Assembly (NCBI GenBank): GCA_038145175.1 | Contig: JAYQPE010000003.1 | Location: forward strand, 62,001-126,000 | Reading direction: 5' to 3' | DNA from: ATZT02 sp038145175 | GTDB taxonomy: Bacteria; Actinomycetota; Actinomycetes; S36-B12; UBA5976 | Length of the DNA stretch: 64,000 bases | Shown: piece by piece, positions 44,385 through 53,662 of the stretch | Layout of the letters: each line of letters opens with the position of its first letter | Position numbering within the stretch: position 1 is the first letter of the stretch | Program-made: the position numbers and the translations under genes | The notes under the pieces: model-generated | Told to the model about the DNA's origin: nothing | Databases searched by the model: none | Seen by the model: the letters and a program-made list of their open reading frames with translations, nothing else

Positions 44385-45716
44385 TTATTTTGCCAACATT
44401 TCTGCTACCTGGAAGGCCAATTCCAAGGCTTGAACTCTGTTTAATCGAGGATCACAAGCTGTTTCATATCTCATTGGAAGGTCTTTTTCCATAATTCCAG
44501 AAATTCCACCTAAACATTCAGTAACGTCATCTCCTGTTAGTTCAATATGTAAACCACCTGGATGAGTACCAAGTTGTTTATGAACTACAAAAAAGTCTTT
44601 AACTTCACTTAATACATCAGCAAACTCTCGGGTCTTATGTCCACTTGCAGCTTCCTTAGTATTTCCATGCATTGGATCACAAACCCAAATTACAGGATGA
44701 CCTGACTCTTCCACAGCTTTAATAATTGGGGGAAGTTTATCCAAAACATTTCCTGCACCCATGCGAGAAATTAAAGTTAATCTTCCTGGAGTTTTATCAG
44801 GATCTAATTTTTTAATTAAATTAACTACATCTTCTGGATTTGCTTTTGGACCAACTTTGCAACCAATTGGATTACTTATTGAAGCCATAAATTGTGTATG
44901 TGCTCCATTTGGTTCTCTAGTTCTTTCACCCATCCATAAGAAATGAGCACTGGTGTCATAAGTTCTGCCAGTTACATAATCTGTTCTAGACATTGCTTTT
45001 TCGTAATCAAGGAGTAAAGCTTCATGTGCTGTAAAAAATTCAACTGATCTAAATTCAACTGGATCTGCTCCACAAGCATGCATAAATGCAAGAGCTCTAT
45101 CAATATCTTTTGCTAACTGATCATATTTTCTTCCAGAATCAGATTGAGCAACGAAATCTCTGTTCCAAGCATGAACCATTCTTAAATCTGCTGAACCATC
45201 TTGAGAAAAAGATCTAATTAAGTTTAATGTTGCATTTGAAGCTTTGTAAGCACGAATTAATCTTTGAGGATCAGGTCTTCTTGCTTCTGGAGTAAATGCA
45301 ACATCATTAATTGCATCTCCCCTGTATGAAGGTAGCGTTACTCCATTTATTGTTTCTTCATTTGCAGATCTTGGTTTGAAATATTGTCCAGCAATTCTTC
45401 CTACTTTTACTACTGGAAGTGTTGCTCCATAAGTTAGAACTACAGCCATTTGTAAAACAGTTTTTAATCTTGCTCTAACTGAATTTGCTGTGTTTGCTGC
45501 AAAGGTTTCAGCACAATCTCCACCAGTTAAGAAAAATGCTTCACCTCGTGAAACATCTGCTAAACGTTGGGTTAATAAATCACATTCACTTGGAAAAACC
45601 AAAGGTGGAAGTACTTTTAATTCTTTTATTACTCTTTCGAGTTCACCAGCATCTGGCCATTCCGGCTGTTGCTTTGCTGATGTAACCGCTGGCAAATCTT
45701 GCGGTGACATACTCAT
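44385..45716 (-). CDS. aroG: Class II 3-deoxy-7-phosphoheptulonate (DAHP) synthase
   Basis: First enzyme of the shikimate pathway, condensing PEP and erythrose 4-phosphate. It is a class II enzyme as in Mycobacterium: AFFLTGGDCAETFA near residue 60, RIAGQYFKPRSA, LWMGERTREPNGAH, and VIWVCDPMHGNT with the metal-binding histidine. Length 443 is slightly shorter than the mycobacterial protein (about 460). It overlaps the upstream phosphofructokinase gene by 4 bp. This order (aroG, plsC, pimB, trpD, ctaE-qcrCAB) resembles the M. tuberculosis Rv2178c-Rv2196 neighbourhood. Confidence 0.96.
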   Translation of the reverse strand: MSMSPQDLPAVTSAKQQPEWPDAGELERVIKELKVLPPLVFPSECDLLTQRLADVSRGEAFFLTGGDCAETFAANTANSVRARLKTVLQMAVVLTYGATLPVVKVGRIAGQYFKPRSANEETINGVTLPSYRGDAINDVAFTPEARRPDPQRLIRAYKASNATLNLIRSFSQDGSADLRMVHAWNRDFVAQSDSGRKYDQLAKDIDRALAFMHACGADPVEFRSVEFFTAHEALLLDYEKAMSRTDYVTGRTYDTSAHFLWMGERTREPNGAHTQFMASISNPIGCKVGPKANPEDVVNLIKKLDPDKTPGRLTLISRMGAGNVLDKLPPIIKAVEESGHPVIWVCDPMHGNTKEAASGHKTREFADVLSEVKDFFVVHKQLGTHPGGLHIELTGDDVTECLGGISGIMEKDLPMRYETACDPRLNRVQALELAFQVAEMLAK

Positions 45717-46741
45717 GCTCCAAAAAACGCTTTAGCTTCGAGATAACGCTTCGAAGGAACTGTTTTTAAAACACCAGTTGCACTTTCCAATGCAACTCGC
45801 ACAATTTCTGTTCCGTGTAATGCAACCATTTGTCCAAACGCACCATCATTTAAGGCATCAGCTGCTGCAAGACCTAATCTGTTTCCTAAATTTCTATCAA
45901 ATGCAACTGGAGATCCTCCGCGTTGCAAATGACCTAATACAACACTTCTTGATTCTATTTTTGTTAATTCTTCAAGTCTTTTTGCTAAAGCTTCGCCAAC
46001 ACCTGAAAGTTTTACGTGTCCAAATGCATCTAAAGTTGAATCTTTAGTAACTAAATCACCTTCAGTGCTTAAAGCACCTTCTGCTACCACAACAATTGCA
46101 TATTGATCTCTTTCAAATCTTTGTTTAACCCATTTAGCAACTTCATTTATGTCATATTTTTCTTCGGGAATAAGAGTTACTGCAGCATCTCCTGCCATTC
46201 CAGTTTCCAAAGCAATCCAACCTGCATGTCTTCCCATAACTTCGACAACTAATACTCGGTGATGACTTCTTGCAGTTGTGTGCAAGCGATCAACAGCTTC
46301 TGTTGCAATTGCTACTGAAGTTTGAAATCCAAAGGTGTAATCCGTGTTAGATAAATCATTATCTATAGTTTTTGGAACTCCAATAACTTTAAAGTTATGT
46401 TTATGTAATTGTGTTGCCACACCTAAAGTATCTTCGCCACCAATTGCTACTAATGCATCAACATTTAATTTCTTTAAATTTTCTTCAATGCGAGCTACAC
46501 CATTTTCAATTTTTAAGGGATTAGTTCTGGAAGATCCTAAAATCGTTCCACCTTCATCATTAATATGTGCAACATCTGCCAGAGTTACTGGTCTAGTTAA
46601 ATTTTCTAAAGGGCCTTTCCAGCCATCTTTAAAACCTACAAATTCATATTTGTAAGCATTAATTCCGCGAGTTACAACGCCACGAATAACGTTATTTAAA
46701 CCTGGAGCATCTCCACCACCAGTTAATATTCCTACTCGCAT
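45713..46741 (-). CDS. pfkA: 6-phosphofructokinase, pyrophosphate-type signature
   Basis: Phosphorylates fructose 6-phosphate. Family blocks are GILTGGGDAPGLN (4-16), GGEDTLG (101-107), PKTIDNDL (123-130) and EVMGRHAGW. The residues that separate donor types fall exactly at E. coli positions 104 and 124: D104 and K124. ATP enzymes normally have Gly at both, and the Asp/Lys pair is the mark of PPi-dependent enzymes such as that of Amycolatopsis methanolica. A PPi-dependent, reversible enzyme is therefore likely. Length 342 is typical. It overlaps aroG by 4 bp. Confidence 0.93.
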   Translation of the reverse strand: MRVGILTGGGDAPGLNNVIRGVVTRGINAYKYEFVGFKDGWKGPLENLTRPVTLADVAHINDEGGTILGSSRTNPLKIENGVARIEENLKKLNVDALVAIGGEDTLGVATQLHKHNFKVIGVPKTIDNDLSNTDYTFGFQTSVAIATEAVDRLHTTARSHHRVLVVEVMGRHAGWIALETGMAGDAAVTLIPEEKYDINEVAKWVKQRFERDQYAIVVVAEGALSTEGDLVTKDSTLDAFGHVKLSGVGEALAKRLEELTKIESRSVVLGHLQRGGSPVAFDRNLGNRLGLAAADALNDGAFGQMVALHGTEIVRVALESATGVLKTVPSKRYLEAKAFFGA

Positions 46742-46802
46742 TATTTTGTCTTCTTTCTATACATATAGTTAAGAATTCACTTCATAATTTATCGTAAAGA
46801 AA

Positions 46803-47489
46803 CTAATCTTTTTCTTTAAGGGCTTCTTTGGCTGCCGAAGCATAAATATCTACATATTCTTGACCGGAAAGTTCTCTAATGGCTTCCATGATTTCATTAG
46901 TTACTTTTCGAAGAGTTTCTGCATTTCTTGCATCGTCATAATAATTTGAAAAATCTAAAGGTTTTCCAAAAATAATTCCTACTCTGCCAACTTTTGGAAC
47001 TAAACGATCTGATGGTTGAATTTCGTAAGTTCCGATCATGGCAACAGGCACAACTGGAACTCTTGCTTCTAAAGCCATTCGGGCAACTCCAGTTCGTCCT
47101 CTATAAAGTCTTCCGTCAGGAGATCTTGTTCCTTCTGGATAAATTCCTAAAGCTTCACCTTTATTTAAAATGTCAATTGCGGTTCTTAAAGCTGCTTCTG
47201 CTGCAGAACCACCTGCTCTATCAATGGGAACTTGTCCAACACCTGAGAAAAATAATTTGGTAACTAAACCTTTAATTCCTTTACCACGCCAATAATCAAT
47301 TTTTGCTAAGAAAGTAATTCTTCTTTTTACAACAAGGGGTAGAAATATTGAATCAATGAATGAAGTGTGATTTGGAGCAAAAATTACTCCACCAGTTTTA
47401 GGAATATTTCTTTTACCTTTTGTCCAAGGTCTAAATATTAAACGTAAAGGAAGCCACAAAAAAATGTATTTAACAACGTAGTAAAACAT
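46803..47489 (-). CDS. plsC: 1-acyl-sn-glycerol-3-phosphate acyltransferase
   Basis: Acylates lysophosphatidate to phosphatidate. It has an N-terminal hydrophobic segment, then the acyltransferase motifs: NHTSFIDSIF (HX4D, about 40-49), PIDRAGGSAAE (about 93-103), the glycerol-phosphate-binding YPEGTRSPDG (about 118-127) and VPVVPVAMIG. Length 228 is standard. With pcs it supplies the phospholipid route. It lies 62 bp upstream of pfkA on the same strand. Confidence 0.93.
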   Translation of the reverse strand: MFYYVVKYIFLWLPLRLIFRPWTKGKRNIPKTGGVIFAPNHTSFIDSIFLPLVVKRRITFLAKIDYWRGKGIKGLVTKLFFSGVGQVPIDRAGGSAAEAALRTAIDILNKGEALGIYPEGTRSPDGRLYRGRTGVARMALEARVPVVPVAMIGTYEIQPSDRLVPKVGRVGIIFGKPLDFSNYYDDARNAETLRKVTNEIMEAIRELSGQEYVDIYASAAKEALKEKD

Positions 47490-47562
47490 TGTCTAATGCT
47501 CCCTTCTCTAATTATTTGAGACTATAAAGAATACCTGACCCAAAATAGCCAAGAATTATTCT

Positions 47563-48345
47563 TTAGATATTTAAAGTAAAAGCACGCTTACTTGCTCGAA
47601 AATGCCCTACATTGATGCATTCTGTGTAACCGATTCTGGTTCTTGAAACTAGAGGTTGATGTACGTGGCCAAAAAATGAATATTTAGGTTGAAATTCTTT
47701 TATGTAATTAAGTAAAGCTTCACTTCCTCTTTCAAATCTTCTTGCCACAACATCAAAAGTAATATCTGGAATTGCCGGTGGAATATGTGAACATAAAACA
47801 TCAACAGGACCAAGTGCATCAACATTTTTTTGAAATTCTTCATCAGATATTTCATATGGAGTTCTATAGGGAGTTTGTAGTCCTCCGCCAACAAATCCAA
47901 ATTTTAATCCAGCGATTTCAACAACTTGTCCATCTAATACTGTCATGTCTTTTTTAACATAATCTTGCCAAAATTCTGGTCGATCAACATTTCCATAAGT
48001 TAAATAAACTGGGGTGGGCATGGCATTAAATATTTCTTGATACTGATTTTTAACTTCTCGAGTGATAAGAGCATCTCGATCTCCTAATTCTTCCCATTTA
48101 GTCATAGCCATAGCTCTTGCTTCCACAAACATATTTGCTGTTCTTAATCGAATAAATTCTTCATTAAATTCATATCCGAAAAGTTTGCCCATAATTCCAT
48201 TACCTGGATCTTCATAATCTGTATATAAAAGTAAGTCACCTAAACAAATAAGTATGTCTGAACCGTTTGCCGCTTTTCTCAAAGCATCTATTTCGGCATG
48301 AACGTCACTAATTAAGTTAATTTTCACCTTTCTAACATTACGCAA
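47563..48345 (-). CDS. Calcineurin-like metallophosphoesterase
   Basis: Binuclear metal phosphoesterase of unknown substrate. All metal-binding motifs are visible in order: ISDVHAE (about 12-18), CLGDLLL (about 34-40), YGNVDRPE (about 117-124), CSHIPP (about 187-192) and FFGHVHQP (about 225-232). Length is 260 residues. The first codons (MRNVRKV) look non-conserved, and a start a few codons later is possible. It is divergent from the GT87 gene across 37 bp. Confidence 0.88.
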   Translation of the reverse strand: MRNVRKVKINLISDVHAEIDALRKAANGSDILICLGDLLLYTDYEDPGNGIMGKLFGYEFNEEFIRLRTANMFVEARAMAMTKWEELGDRDALITREVKNQYQEIFNAMPTPVYLTYGNVDRPEFWQDYVKKDMTVLDGQVVEIAGLKFGFVGGGLQTPYRTPYEISDEEFQKNVDALGPVDVLCSHIPPAIPDITFDVVARRFERGSEALLNYIKEFQPKYSFFGHVHQPLVSRTRIGYTECINVGHFRASKRAFTLNI

Positions 48346-48382
48346 TTATTTAATTCATACACTTACTACTACCCTTATAAAG

Positions 48383-49603
48383 GTGAATTCATTCAAGACT
48401 TTTACTAGAAGTGTTCCTGGATTAATTTTTACCTGGCTTGTTACTAGATACTTTTTATTTCAATTCATCACCTTGAAGTTTTATTATCCAGAAGGAAAAT
48501 GGCTAAAAGGAGACGTTGAGTTATATCAATTTTGGTCACTGGGCTTAATTCAAAGAATTTTTCCTATAAATGACTCAATGTGGCAATATCCGCCATTAGC
48601 TGGTTTTGTATTTACGATTCCTCAATATATTTTTGGGAATTCAAATATCGGATTTATTTTTACCATGATCTTTTTTGATTTCTTAATTTTGTTAACAATA
48701 TTAAAATTTGGTTTAAGTCTTTATAAAAGTAAAATTGCCGTAAGTTTAAATGGTTTTGCTGGAGCCTGGTTTTGGATAATTTGGCCAATTCTAATGGGAC
48801 CATTACTTTTAACCAGATTTGATTTGGTGCCTACTTGGTTTGCAATTCTTGGGCTAATCGCAATTTATGAAAAAAGAATTAAATTAGCAGGTTTTTTGAT
48901 TACCGTTGGATCACTTTTAAAACTTTGGCCCATTCTTATTTTATCTATCCTTGATAGAAAAATCCTTTCAAAAATTATTTTTCCCATAGTTATTTCAAGT
49001 GTTCTAGTTTTAATTTTTATTGAATTTATTAGCGTTGGCTCATTTTCTTTTTTAGAAAATCAGACCTCAAGAGGACTTCAAGTTGAATCTGTAGCAGCAG
49101 TTATTTTTGTAATTTTTAAACTCTGGGGGGCAAATATCGATTATCCATTCAGATATGGCTCTCTAGAAGTTGAGGCTGTTTTTGCTAATGAAATTGCATT
49201 GATTTTAAATTTATCTACTCTAATCTTTTTCTTAATAATTTTTATCTTAAACATCAAGGATAAATTAAATTCTTTAAATATATTTGAAAAATCATTGATT
49301 GTCATAATTTTTGCCATTGGTTTAAGTAGAGTTTTTTCTCCCCAATTTTGGATTTGGATTGGGGGAATTTCAGCACTAGTAATACTTTTTAAGGATACAA
49401 AACTTAAAAGAGTGATATTAATTCTTTCTTCTTCTGCTTTGTTGACTCAAATACTTTATCCAACACTTTATGTAGGTTTACTAAATGGAGATTTAATTCC
49501 ATCATTAATTCAAATACTTAGAATCACTCTTTTTCTATACGCCATGGTTTTAAGTTTTAAATTACTAATACAATCAAGTAAAAAGAAAGCTAACAATGGC
49601 TAA
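48383..49603 (+). CDS. GT87-family polyprenyl-phosphate mannosyltransferase-like protein
   Basis: Integral membrane GT-C glycosyltransferase (406 residues, about ten or eleven helices). It is similar to the alpha-1,2-mannosyltransferases of PIM/lipomannan synthesis. An acidic residue in GKWLKGDVELYQ (about 39-50) sits in the first external loop as expected for this fold, followed by WQYPPLAGF and LTRFDLVPTW. It overlaps pimB by 8 bp, which supports a lipoglycan role. The start is GTG with no Shine-Dalgarno. TACCCT (48370-48375) lies seven bases upstream, so a leaderless mRNA is likely. Confidence 0.78.
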   Translation: MNSFKTFTRSVPGLIFTWLVTRYFLFQFITLKFYYPEGKWLKGDVELYQFWSLGLIQRIFPINDSMWQYPPLAGFVFTIPQYIFGNSNIGFIFTMIFFDFLILLTILKFGLSLYKSKIAVSLNGFAGAWFWIIWPILMGPLLLTRFDLVPTWFAILGLIAIYEKRIKLAGFLITVGSLLKLWPILILSILDRKILSKIIFPIVISSVLVLIFIEFISVGSFSFLENQTSRGLQVESVAAVIFVIFKLWGANIDYPFRYGSLEVEAVFANEIALILNLSTLIFFLIIFILNIKDKLNSLNIFEKSLIVIIFAIGLSRVFSPQFWIWIGGISALVILFKDTKLKRVILILSSSALLTQILYPTLYVGLLNGDLIPSLIQILRITLFLYAMVLSFKLLIQSSKKKANNG

Positions 49604-50738
49604 AACTCTGGTAATCACAAATGATTTTCCCCCTCGCCCAGGTGGAATTCAAACATTTGTCCATGGTCTTATTGAAGGTTTAAATCCAGAAGAAGTTGTG
49701 GTGCTTAGTTCTAAATTCAAAGGTTGGCAAGAGTTTGACAAATTGCAAAAATACAAAGTTTTTCGATACGACACAGAGATGCTTTTACCAACTCCAGCTG
49801 TTGCAAATTATGCAATCAAATTGGTAAAAGAATTTGATTGTGAAAGTGTGCTATTTGGCGCAAGTGCTCCGCTTGGCTTATTATCTGCAAAATTAAAAGA
49901 AAACGGAATAAAAACTACTGTTGCTTTAACTCATGGACATGAAGTGGGTTGGTCTTTTACTCCAGGCTTAAAGCAGACTTTTCAAAAAATTGTTAAGGAT
50001 GTAGATAAATTAACTTATCTAACAAAATATACCTTCGAAAAAATCAAAGAAGCTCTTCCCCAATCTGAGTTAGATAAATTTGAGCAACTAACTCCAGGTA
50101 TTGACATTGAAATGTTTAAGCCATCAAATAAAGAAACTAAAGAGGTTCAAGATTTAAAACACAGATTTAGAATTCAAGATAAATTAATAGTTGCTTGTAT
50201 ATCAAGGCTTATGCCTAGAAAAGGTCAAGATACTTTAATTGAAATCTGGCCAGAAGTAATTAAGAAAGTTCCTTCAGCTCATCTTTTAATTGTTGGTGGT
50301 GGACCTTACAAGCAAAATCTTCACAAGCAGGCATTTGATTTAAATGTAAATAGTAGTGTGACTTTAACTGGTTCTGTGCCATGGGAACAACTTCCAACTT
50401 TTTATGCCAGTGCAGATGTTTTTGCTATGCCAGTAAGAACGAGAAATTTTGGATTTGACGTTGAAGGTTTAGGTATTGTTTATCTAGAAGCTTCAGCAAG
50501 TGCAGTACCTGTTATTGCTGGAAATTCAGGTGGTGCTCCTGATGCCGTCTTAAATGAAGTTACTGGTTATGTACTTGATCCTAAAAATAAAAAATTACTC
50601 ATTGAAAAAATAGTTAACTTACTGCTCAATCCTGATTTAAGAAATAGATTAGGCAAACAAGGTAGATCTTGGATTGAAAAACAATGGCAATGGCCCTCAA
50701 GACATTTACAAATTAGAAAATTATTATCAACTGATTGA
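49596..50738 (+). CDS. pimB: Phosphatidylinositol mannosyltransferase PimB-like
   Basis: GDP-mannose-dependent GT4 enzyme adding the second mannose to phosphatidylinositol monomannoside. The N-domain has TNDFPPRPGGIQTFVHGL (8-25) and ALTHGHEVGW. The C-domain has ISRLMPRKGQDTLIE and the donor-site E-x7-E pattern in VEGLGIVYLEA. Length 380 matches mycobacterial PimB' (Rv2188c). The genomic neighbourhood, with trpD and ctaE nearby, also matches. The 3' end overlaps convergent trpD by 12 bp. Confidence 0.92.
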   Translation: MAKTLVITNDFPPRPGGIQTFVHGLIEGLNPEEVVVLSSKFKGWQEFDKLQKYKVFRYDTEMLLPTPAVANYAIKLVKEFDCESVLFGASAPLGLLSAKLKENGIKTTVALTHGHEVGWSFTPGLKQTFQKIVKDVDKLTYLTKYTFEKIKEALPQSELDKFEQLTPGIDIEMFKPSNKETKEVQDLKHRFRIQDKLIVACISRLMPRKGQDTLIEIWPEVIKKVPSAHLLIVGGGPYKQNLHKQAFDLNVNSSVTLTGSVPWEQLPTFYASADVFAMPVRTRNFGFDVEGLGIVYLEASASAVPVIAGNSGGAPDAVLNEVTGYVLDPKNKKLLIEKIVNLLLNPDLRNRLGKQGRSWIEKQWQWPSRHLQIRKLLSTD

Positions 50739-51770
50739 TTTAGAAAAATCTTGCCATTTTTGAAGAGTATTTAAACTCATTCCACTTGCCACACTTCCCT
50801 TTGCCCTTGCAAAAGCAAGGTTTATGGCAGTTTCAAAATTTAAGTCTTGATTTTCGTAAGCAACTATTGCAGCTGCAGCATTAATGCAGATTGCATCCTG
50901 GATCGCATTTGATGATTCAGGTGTTAATGCTTGCTTAATTAACTCAGCATTAGTCAAAGCATCTCCACCTTGTAATTGGGAAATATCAACTTTTTCTATG
51001 CCCACATTTTTAGAATCAAAAATAAATTCGTTTATTAGATTATTTTTTACTTGCCAAATTTGAGTTGGACCACAAATTGATATTTCATCAAGTCCTTCTA
51101 AGCCTCTAACTACTAAAGCATTAGTTTTTCTGTTTGCTAAAACTTGGGCAATTACTGGTGCTTTATCTAAATTAGATACTCCCACAACTTGAGCTTTTGG
51201 TGTTGCGGGATTTGATAACGGTCCAAGAAAATTAAAAACTGTAGAAGTTGCTAATTCTTTTCTTACGGGTGCTACGACTTTCATCGCTGGATGAAAAATA
51301 GGAGCAAAACAAAAACAAATTCCAACTTTGTAAAAATTGTCTTTGACTTGTTCCGGGTTTAAATCAATCTTTATTTTTAAGGCTTCTAATACATCTGCAG
51401 ATCCGGATTTAGATGACGCTGCTCGATTTCCATGTTTAACAACTGGAATACCACAACTTGCCACCACGATAGCCGCGGCAGTTGAAATATTTATGGTGTT
51501 AAATCCATCTCCCCCAGTGCCACAAGTATCGACTGCGTCATGATTAATGTCTAATTTTTTTGAGTGCTCAATCATTACTTCAACAAAAGCAGAAATCTCT
51601 TCAGCAGATTCAGTTTTATTTTTTAAACCTAATAAAAACTCTTTAATTTCAACTTCTGATGCTTTTGCATCCATCACTGAATTCATTGCCCATTGGGCTT
51701 GATTAAATGTTAAATCTTTTTTATTTTCAAGTTGAGTAAGGATTTCCTGCCAGGAAATCATATTGTTCAT
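50727..51770 (-). CDS. trpD: Anthranilate phosphoribosyltransferase
   Basis: Second step of tryptophan synthesis. PRPP-binding motif DTCGTGGDGFNTINIS (about 82-97), the NRAASSKSGSADVLEAL block (about 113-129), and the C-terminal catalytic region GLEGLDEIS. Length 347 is standard. It is isolated from other trp genes here, and the trpD-ctaE neighbourhood is usual in Actinobacteria. Its start overlaps the pseudo-receiver gene by 4 bp. Confidence 0.96.
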   Translation of the reverse strand: MNNMISWQEILTQLENKKDLTFNQAQWAMNSVMDAKASEVEIKEFLLGLKNKTESAEEISAFVEVMIEHSKKLDINHDAVDTCGTGGDGFNTINISTAAAIVVASCGIPVVKHGNRAASSKSGSADVLEALKIKIDLNPEQVKDNFYKVGICFCFAPIFHPAMKVVAPVRKELATSTVFNFLGPLSNPATPKAQVVGVSNLDKAPVIAQVLANRKTNALVVRGLEGLDEISICGPTQIWQVKNNLINEFIFDSKNVGIEKVDISQLQGGDALTNAELIKQALTPESSNAIQDAICINAAAAIVAYENQDLNFETAINLAFARAKGSVASGMSLNTLQKWQDFSKSIS

Positions 51771-52228
51771 TTGACTGGGATAGCTGTTTTATCTACTCGT
51801 CTCAACAACGTTGTTGCGACTTCTACTAAAACCACTGGATCAATTGGCATCGGCACAACACCTTCTGCCTTTGACCAAGTTGCAAGCCATGCATCTTGCG
51901 GTCTTTGAATCAAAACAATAATTGGTGGGCAATTAAACACTTCATCTTTTGCATTTCGAGCAATGCCCATTCCACCTGCAGGTGCGGCTTCTCCATCAAG
52001 AATTGCTAAATGAATTTTTCCTGTTTTTAATTCATTTTTAACAACAGGTTCTGTTGCAACTTGAATAAATTCAATCCTTGGCAAATCTTTTGCAGGTCTT
52101 CTACCAAGGGAAGTGATAACTGCGTCACGAATTCTTCTATCGTCTGAATAAACAAGCACTCTTAGTTCGTGCAATTGTGAATTTATCTCTGCCACAAGTG
52201 TCACATTAGTCATATATTGCGCGCCCAT
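51767..52228 (-). CDS. Pseudo-receiver domain protein divergent from ctaE
   Basis: Response-regulator-like protein without an output domain. The receiver fold runs from LRVLVYSDDRRIRDAV to residue 150. The acidic pocket (SDD) and a candidate phospho-acceptor (HLAILDGEA) remain, but the conserved Thr/Ser and Lys positions read IQR and VPMPID, so normal phospho-signalling is doubtful. Start candidates are GTG 52243, ATG 52228 and ATG 52213. I prefer 52228 because GGTGGGGG lies just upstream. Similar proteins sit beside ctaE in other Actinobacteria. Function unknown. Confidence 0.75.
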   Translation of the reverse strand: MGAQYMTNVTLVAEINSQLHELRVLVYSDDRRIRDAVITSLGRRPAKDLPRIEFIQVATEPVVKNELKTGKIHLAILDGEAAPAGGMGIARNAKDEVFNCPPIIVLIQRPQDAWLATWSKAEGVVPMPIDPVVLVEVATTLLRRVDKTAIPVK

Positions 52229-52267
52229 CCATAAATCCCCCACCGTTTAGGTGACAGAATAGGAAGT

Positions 52268-52858
52268 ATGTCCACTGCATCTTTTACAAACCAACGAATT
52301 AATCGCCCTAACATGACCGCGATTGGAACCATAGTTTGGTTATCAAGTGAATTGATGTTTTTTGCTGCATTATTTGCAATGTATTTCACTTTGCGTGCGG
52401 TAAATCCTGATATTTGGAAATTAGAAACTGAACTACTTAATATCCCATTTTCAGCTGCCAACACAACTATTTTGGTTTTAAGTTCAGTAACTGCTCAACT
52501 TGGAGTTTTTGCGGCAGAACGTGGGGATAGAGAAAGACTTCGTTTTTGGTTCATTATTACTTTTTTGATGGGTGCATTTTTCGTAGGCGGTCAAGCTTTT
52601 GAATACGCAGAATTAGTACATGAGGGTTTAACTATTTCTTCATCCCCATTTGGTTCAGTTTTTTATCTAACGACAGGTTTTCACGCACTACACGTAACTG
52701 GTGGTTTAGTTGCGTTTCTATTTGTTTTAGCAAGAACTTATGTCAGACCAAAAATGACACATGGGTTAGCTACATCTGCAGTAGTAACTTCTTATTATTG
52801 GCATTTCGTAGACGTAGTTTGGATCGGTTTATTCGCAACTATTTATTTGGTGAAATAG
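52268..52858 (+). CDS. ctaE: Cytochrome c oxidase subunit III
   Basis: Subunit III of the aa3 terminal oxidase that forms a supercomplex with the bcc complex encoded next. The 196 residues have five membrane helices with NMTAIGTIVWLSSELMFFAALF (18-39 region), the FVGGQAFEYAEL block, TGFHALHVTGG (about 137-147) and a C-terminal YYWHFVDVVWIGLF. AGGAAGT just before the ATG is the ribosome site. It leads the ctaE-qcrC-qcrA-qcrB operon. Subunits I, II and IV (ctaD, ctaC, ctaF) are not in the window. Confidence 0.96.
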   Translation: MSTASFTNQRINRPNMTAIGTIVWLSSELMFFAALFAMYFTLRAVNPDIWKLETELLNIPFSAANTTILVLSSVTAQLGVFAAERGDRERLRFWFIITFLMGAFFVGGQAFEYAELVHEGLTISSSPFGSVFYLTTGFHALHVTGGLVAFLFVLARTYVRPKMTHGLATSAVVTSYYWHFVDVVWIGLFATIYLVK

Positions 52859-52867
52859 GTAAAAGAA

Positions 52868-53662
52868 TTGAAATATATAACAAAATTTAGAAGAAGAAAA
52901 AGTGCTCCACTTCTAGTTTTGTTTTTTGCTTTAGGTTTTGTGTCAGTAGTTTTTAGTGCAGCTAATGTTTTAGTTTCTCCAGCGCAAGCAAGAATGGGAA
53001 CTGATGAAACTTTAGTTGATAAAGGTTCTGTTTTGTTTGCCGAAGGTTGTTCTTCTTGTCATGGATTAAATGGACAAGGAACAAGTGATGGACCAACTTT
53101 AGTTGGCGTTGGTGCTGCATCAGTTCATTTTCAAGTTTCAACAGGTCGCATGCCAATGGCAGCACCAGGTGCACAAGTTATGCGTAAAGAACCAAGTTAT
53201 AACGAAGAAGAAACTTTGGCTTTAGCTGCTTATGTTGCAACCTTTGGTCCTGGTCCTGCAATTCCATCTGAAGAAGAAATAAATGCTTGGGTAAATGCCG
53301 ATGTTGCTGAAGGTGGAGAATTATTTAGAACAAATTGTGCACAATGTCATAACTTTGCAGGATCCGGTGGTGCACTAACTAATGGAAAGTATGCTCCAAG
53401 TTTAGGTCAATCAACTCCACAACAAATTTATGAAGCAATGTTGACAGGTCCACAATCAATGCCAATATTTAGTGAAAAAACTTTAACTCCAGAAAATAAA
53501 GCTGCAATTATTCGCTACATTCAAGAATTAAATAAATCTGAAAATCCAGGCGGAGTTGATTTAGGAAGATTAGGGCCAGTAACAGAAGGATTATTTTTAT
53601 GGACTATTGGTTTGGGTGCACTTATTGCTGTTGCAGTATGGATAGGAGCAAGAGTTAGATGA
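52868..53662 (+). CDS. qcrC: Diheme cytochrome c subunit QcrC of the bcc complex
   Basis: Carries electrons from the Rieske centre to the oxidase, replacing soluble cytochrome c in Actinobacteria. Two heme motifs are CSSCH (C61, C64, H65) and CAQCH (C157, C160, H161). An N-terminal signal/anchor (about 13-40) and a C-terminal helix (about 238-260) place the hemes outside the membrane. The start is TTG with AGGTAA upstream. It overlaps qcrA by 4 bp. Confidence 0.96.
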   Translation: MKYITKFRRRKSAPLLVLFFALGFVSVVFSAANVLVSPAQARMGTDETLVDKGSVLFAEGCSSCHGLNGQGTSDGPTLVGVGAASVHFQVSTGRMPMAAPGAQVMRKEPSYNEEETLALAAYVATFGPGPAIPSEEEINAWVNADVAEGGELFRTNCAQCHNFAGSGGALTNGKYAPSLGQSTPQQIYEAMLTGPQSMPIFSEKTLTPENKAAIIRYIQELNKSENPGGVDLGRLGPVTEGLFLWTIGLGALIAVAVWIGARVR

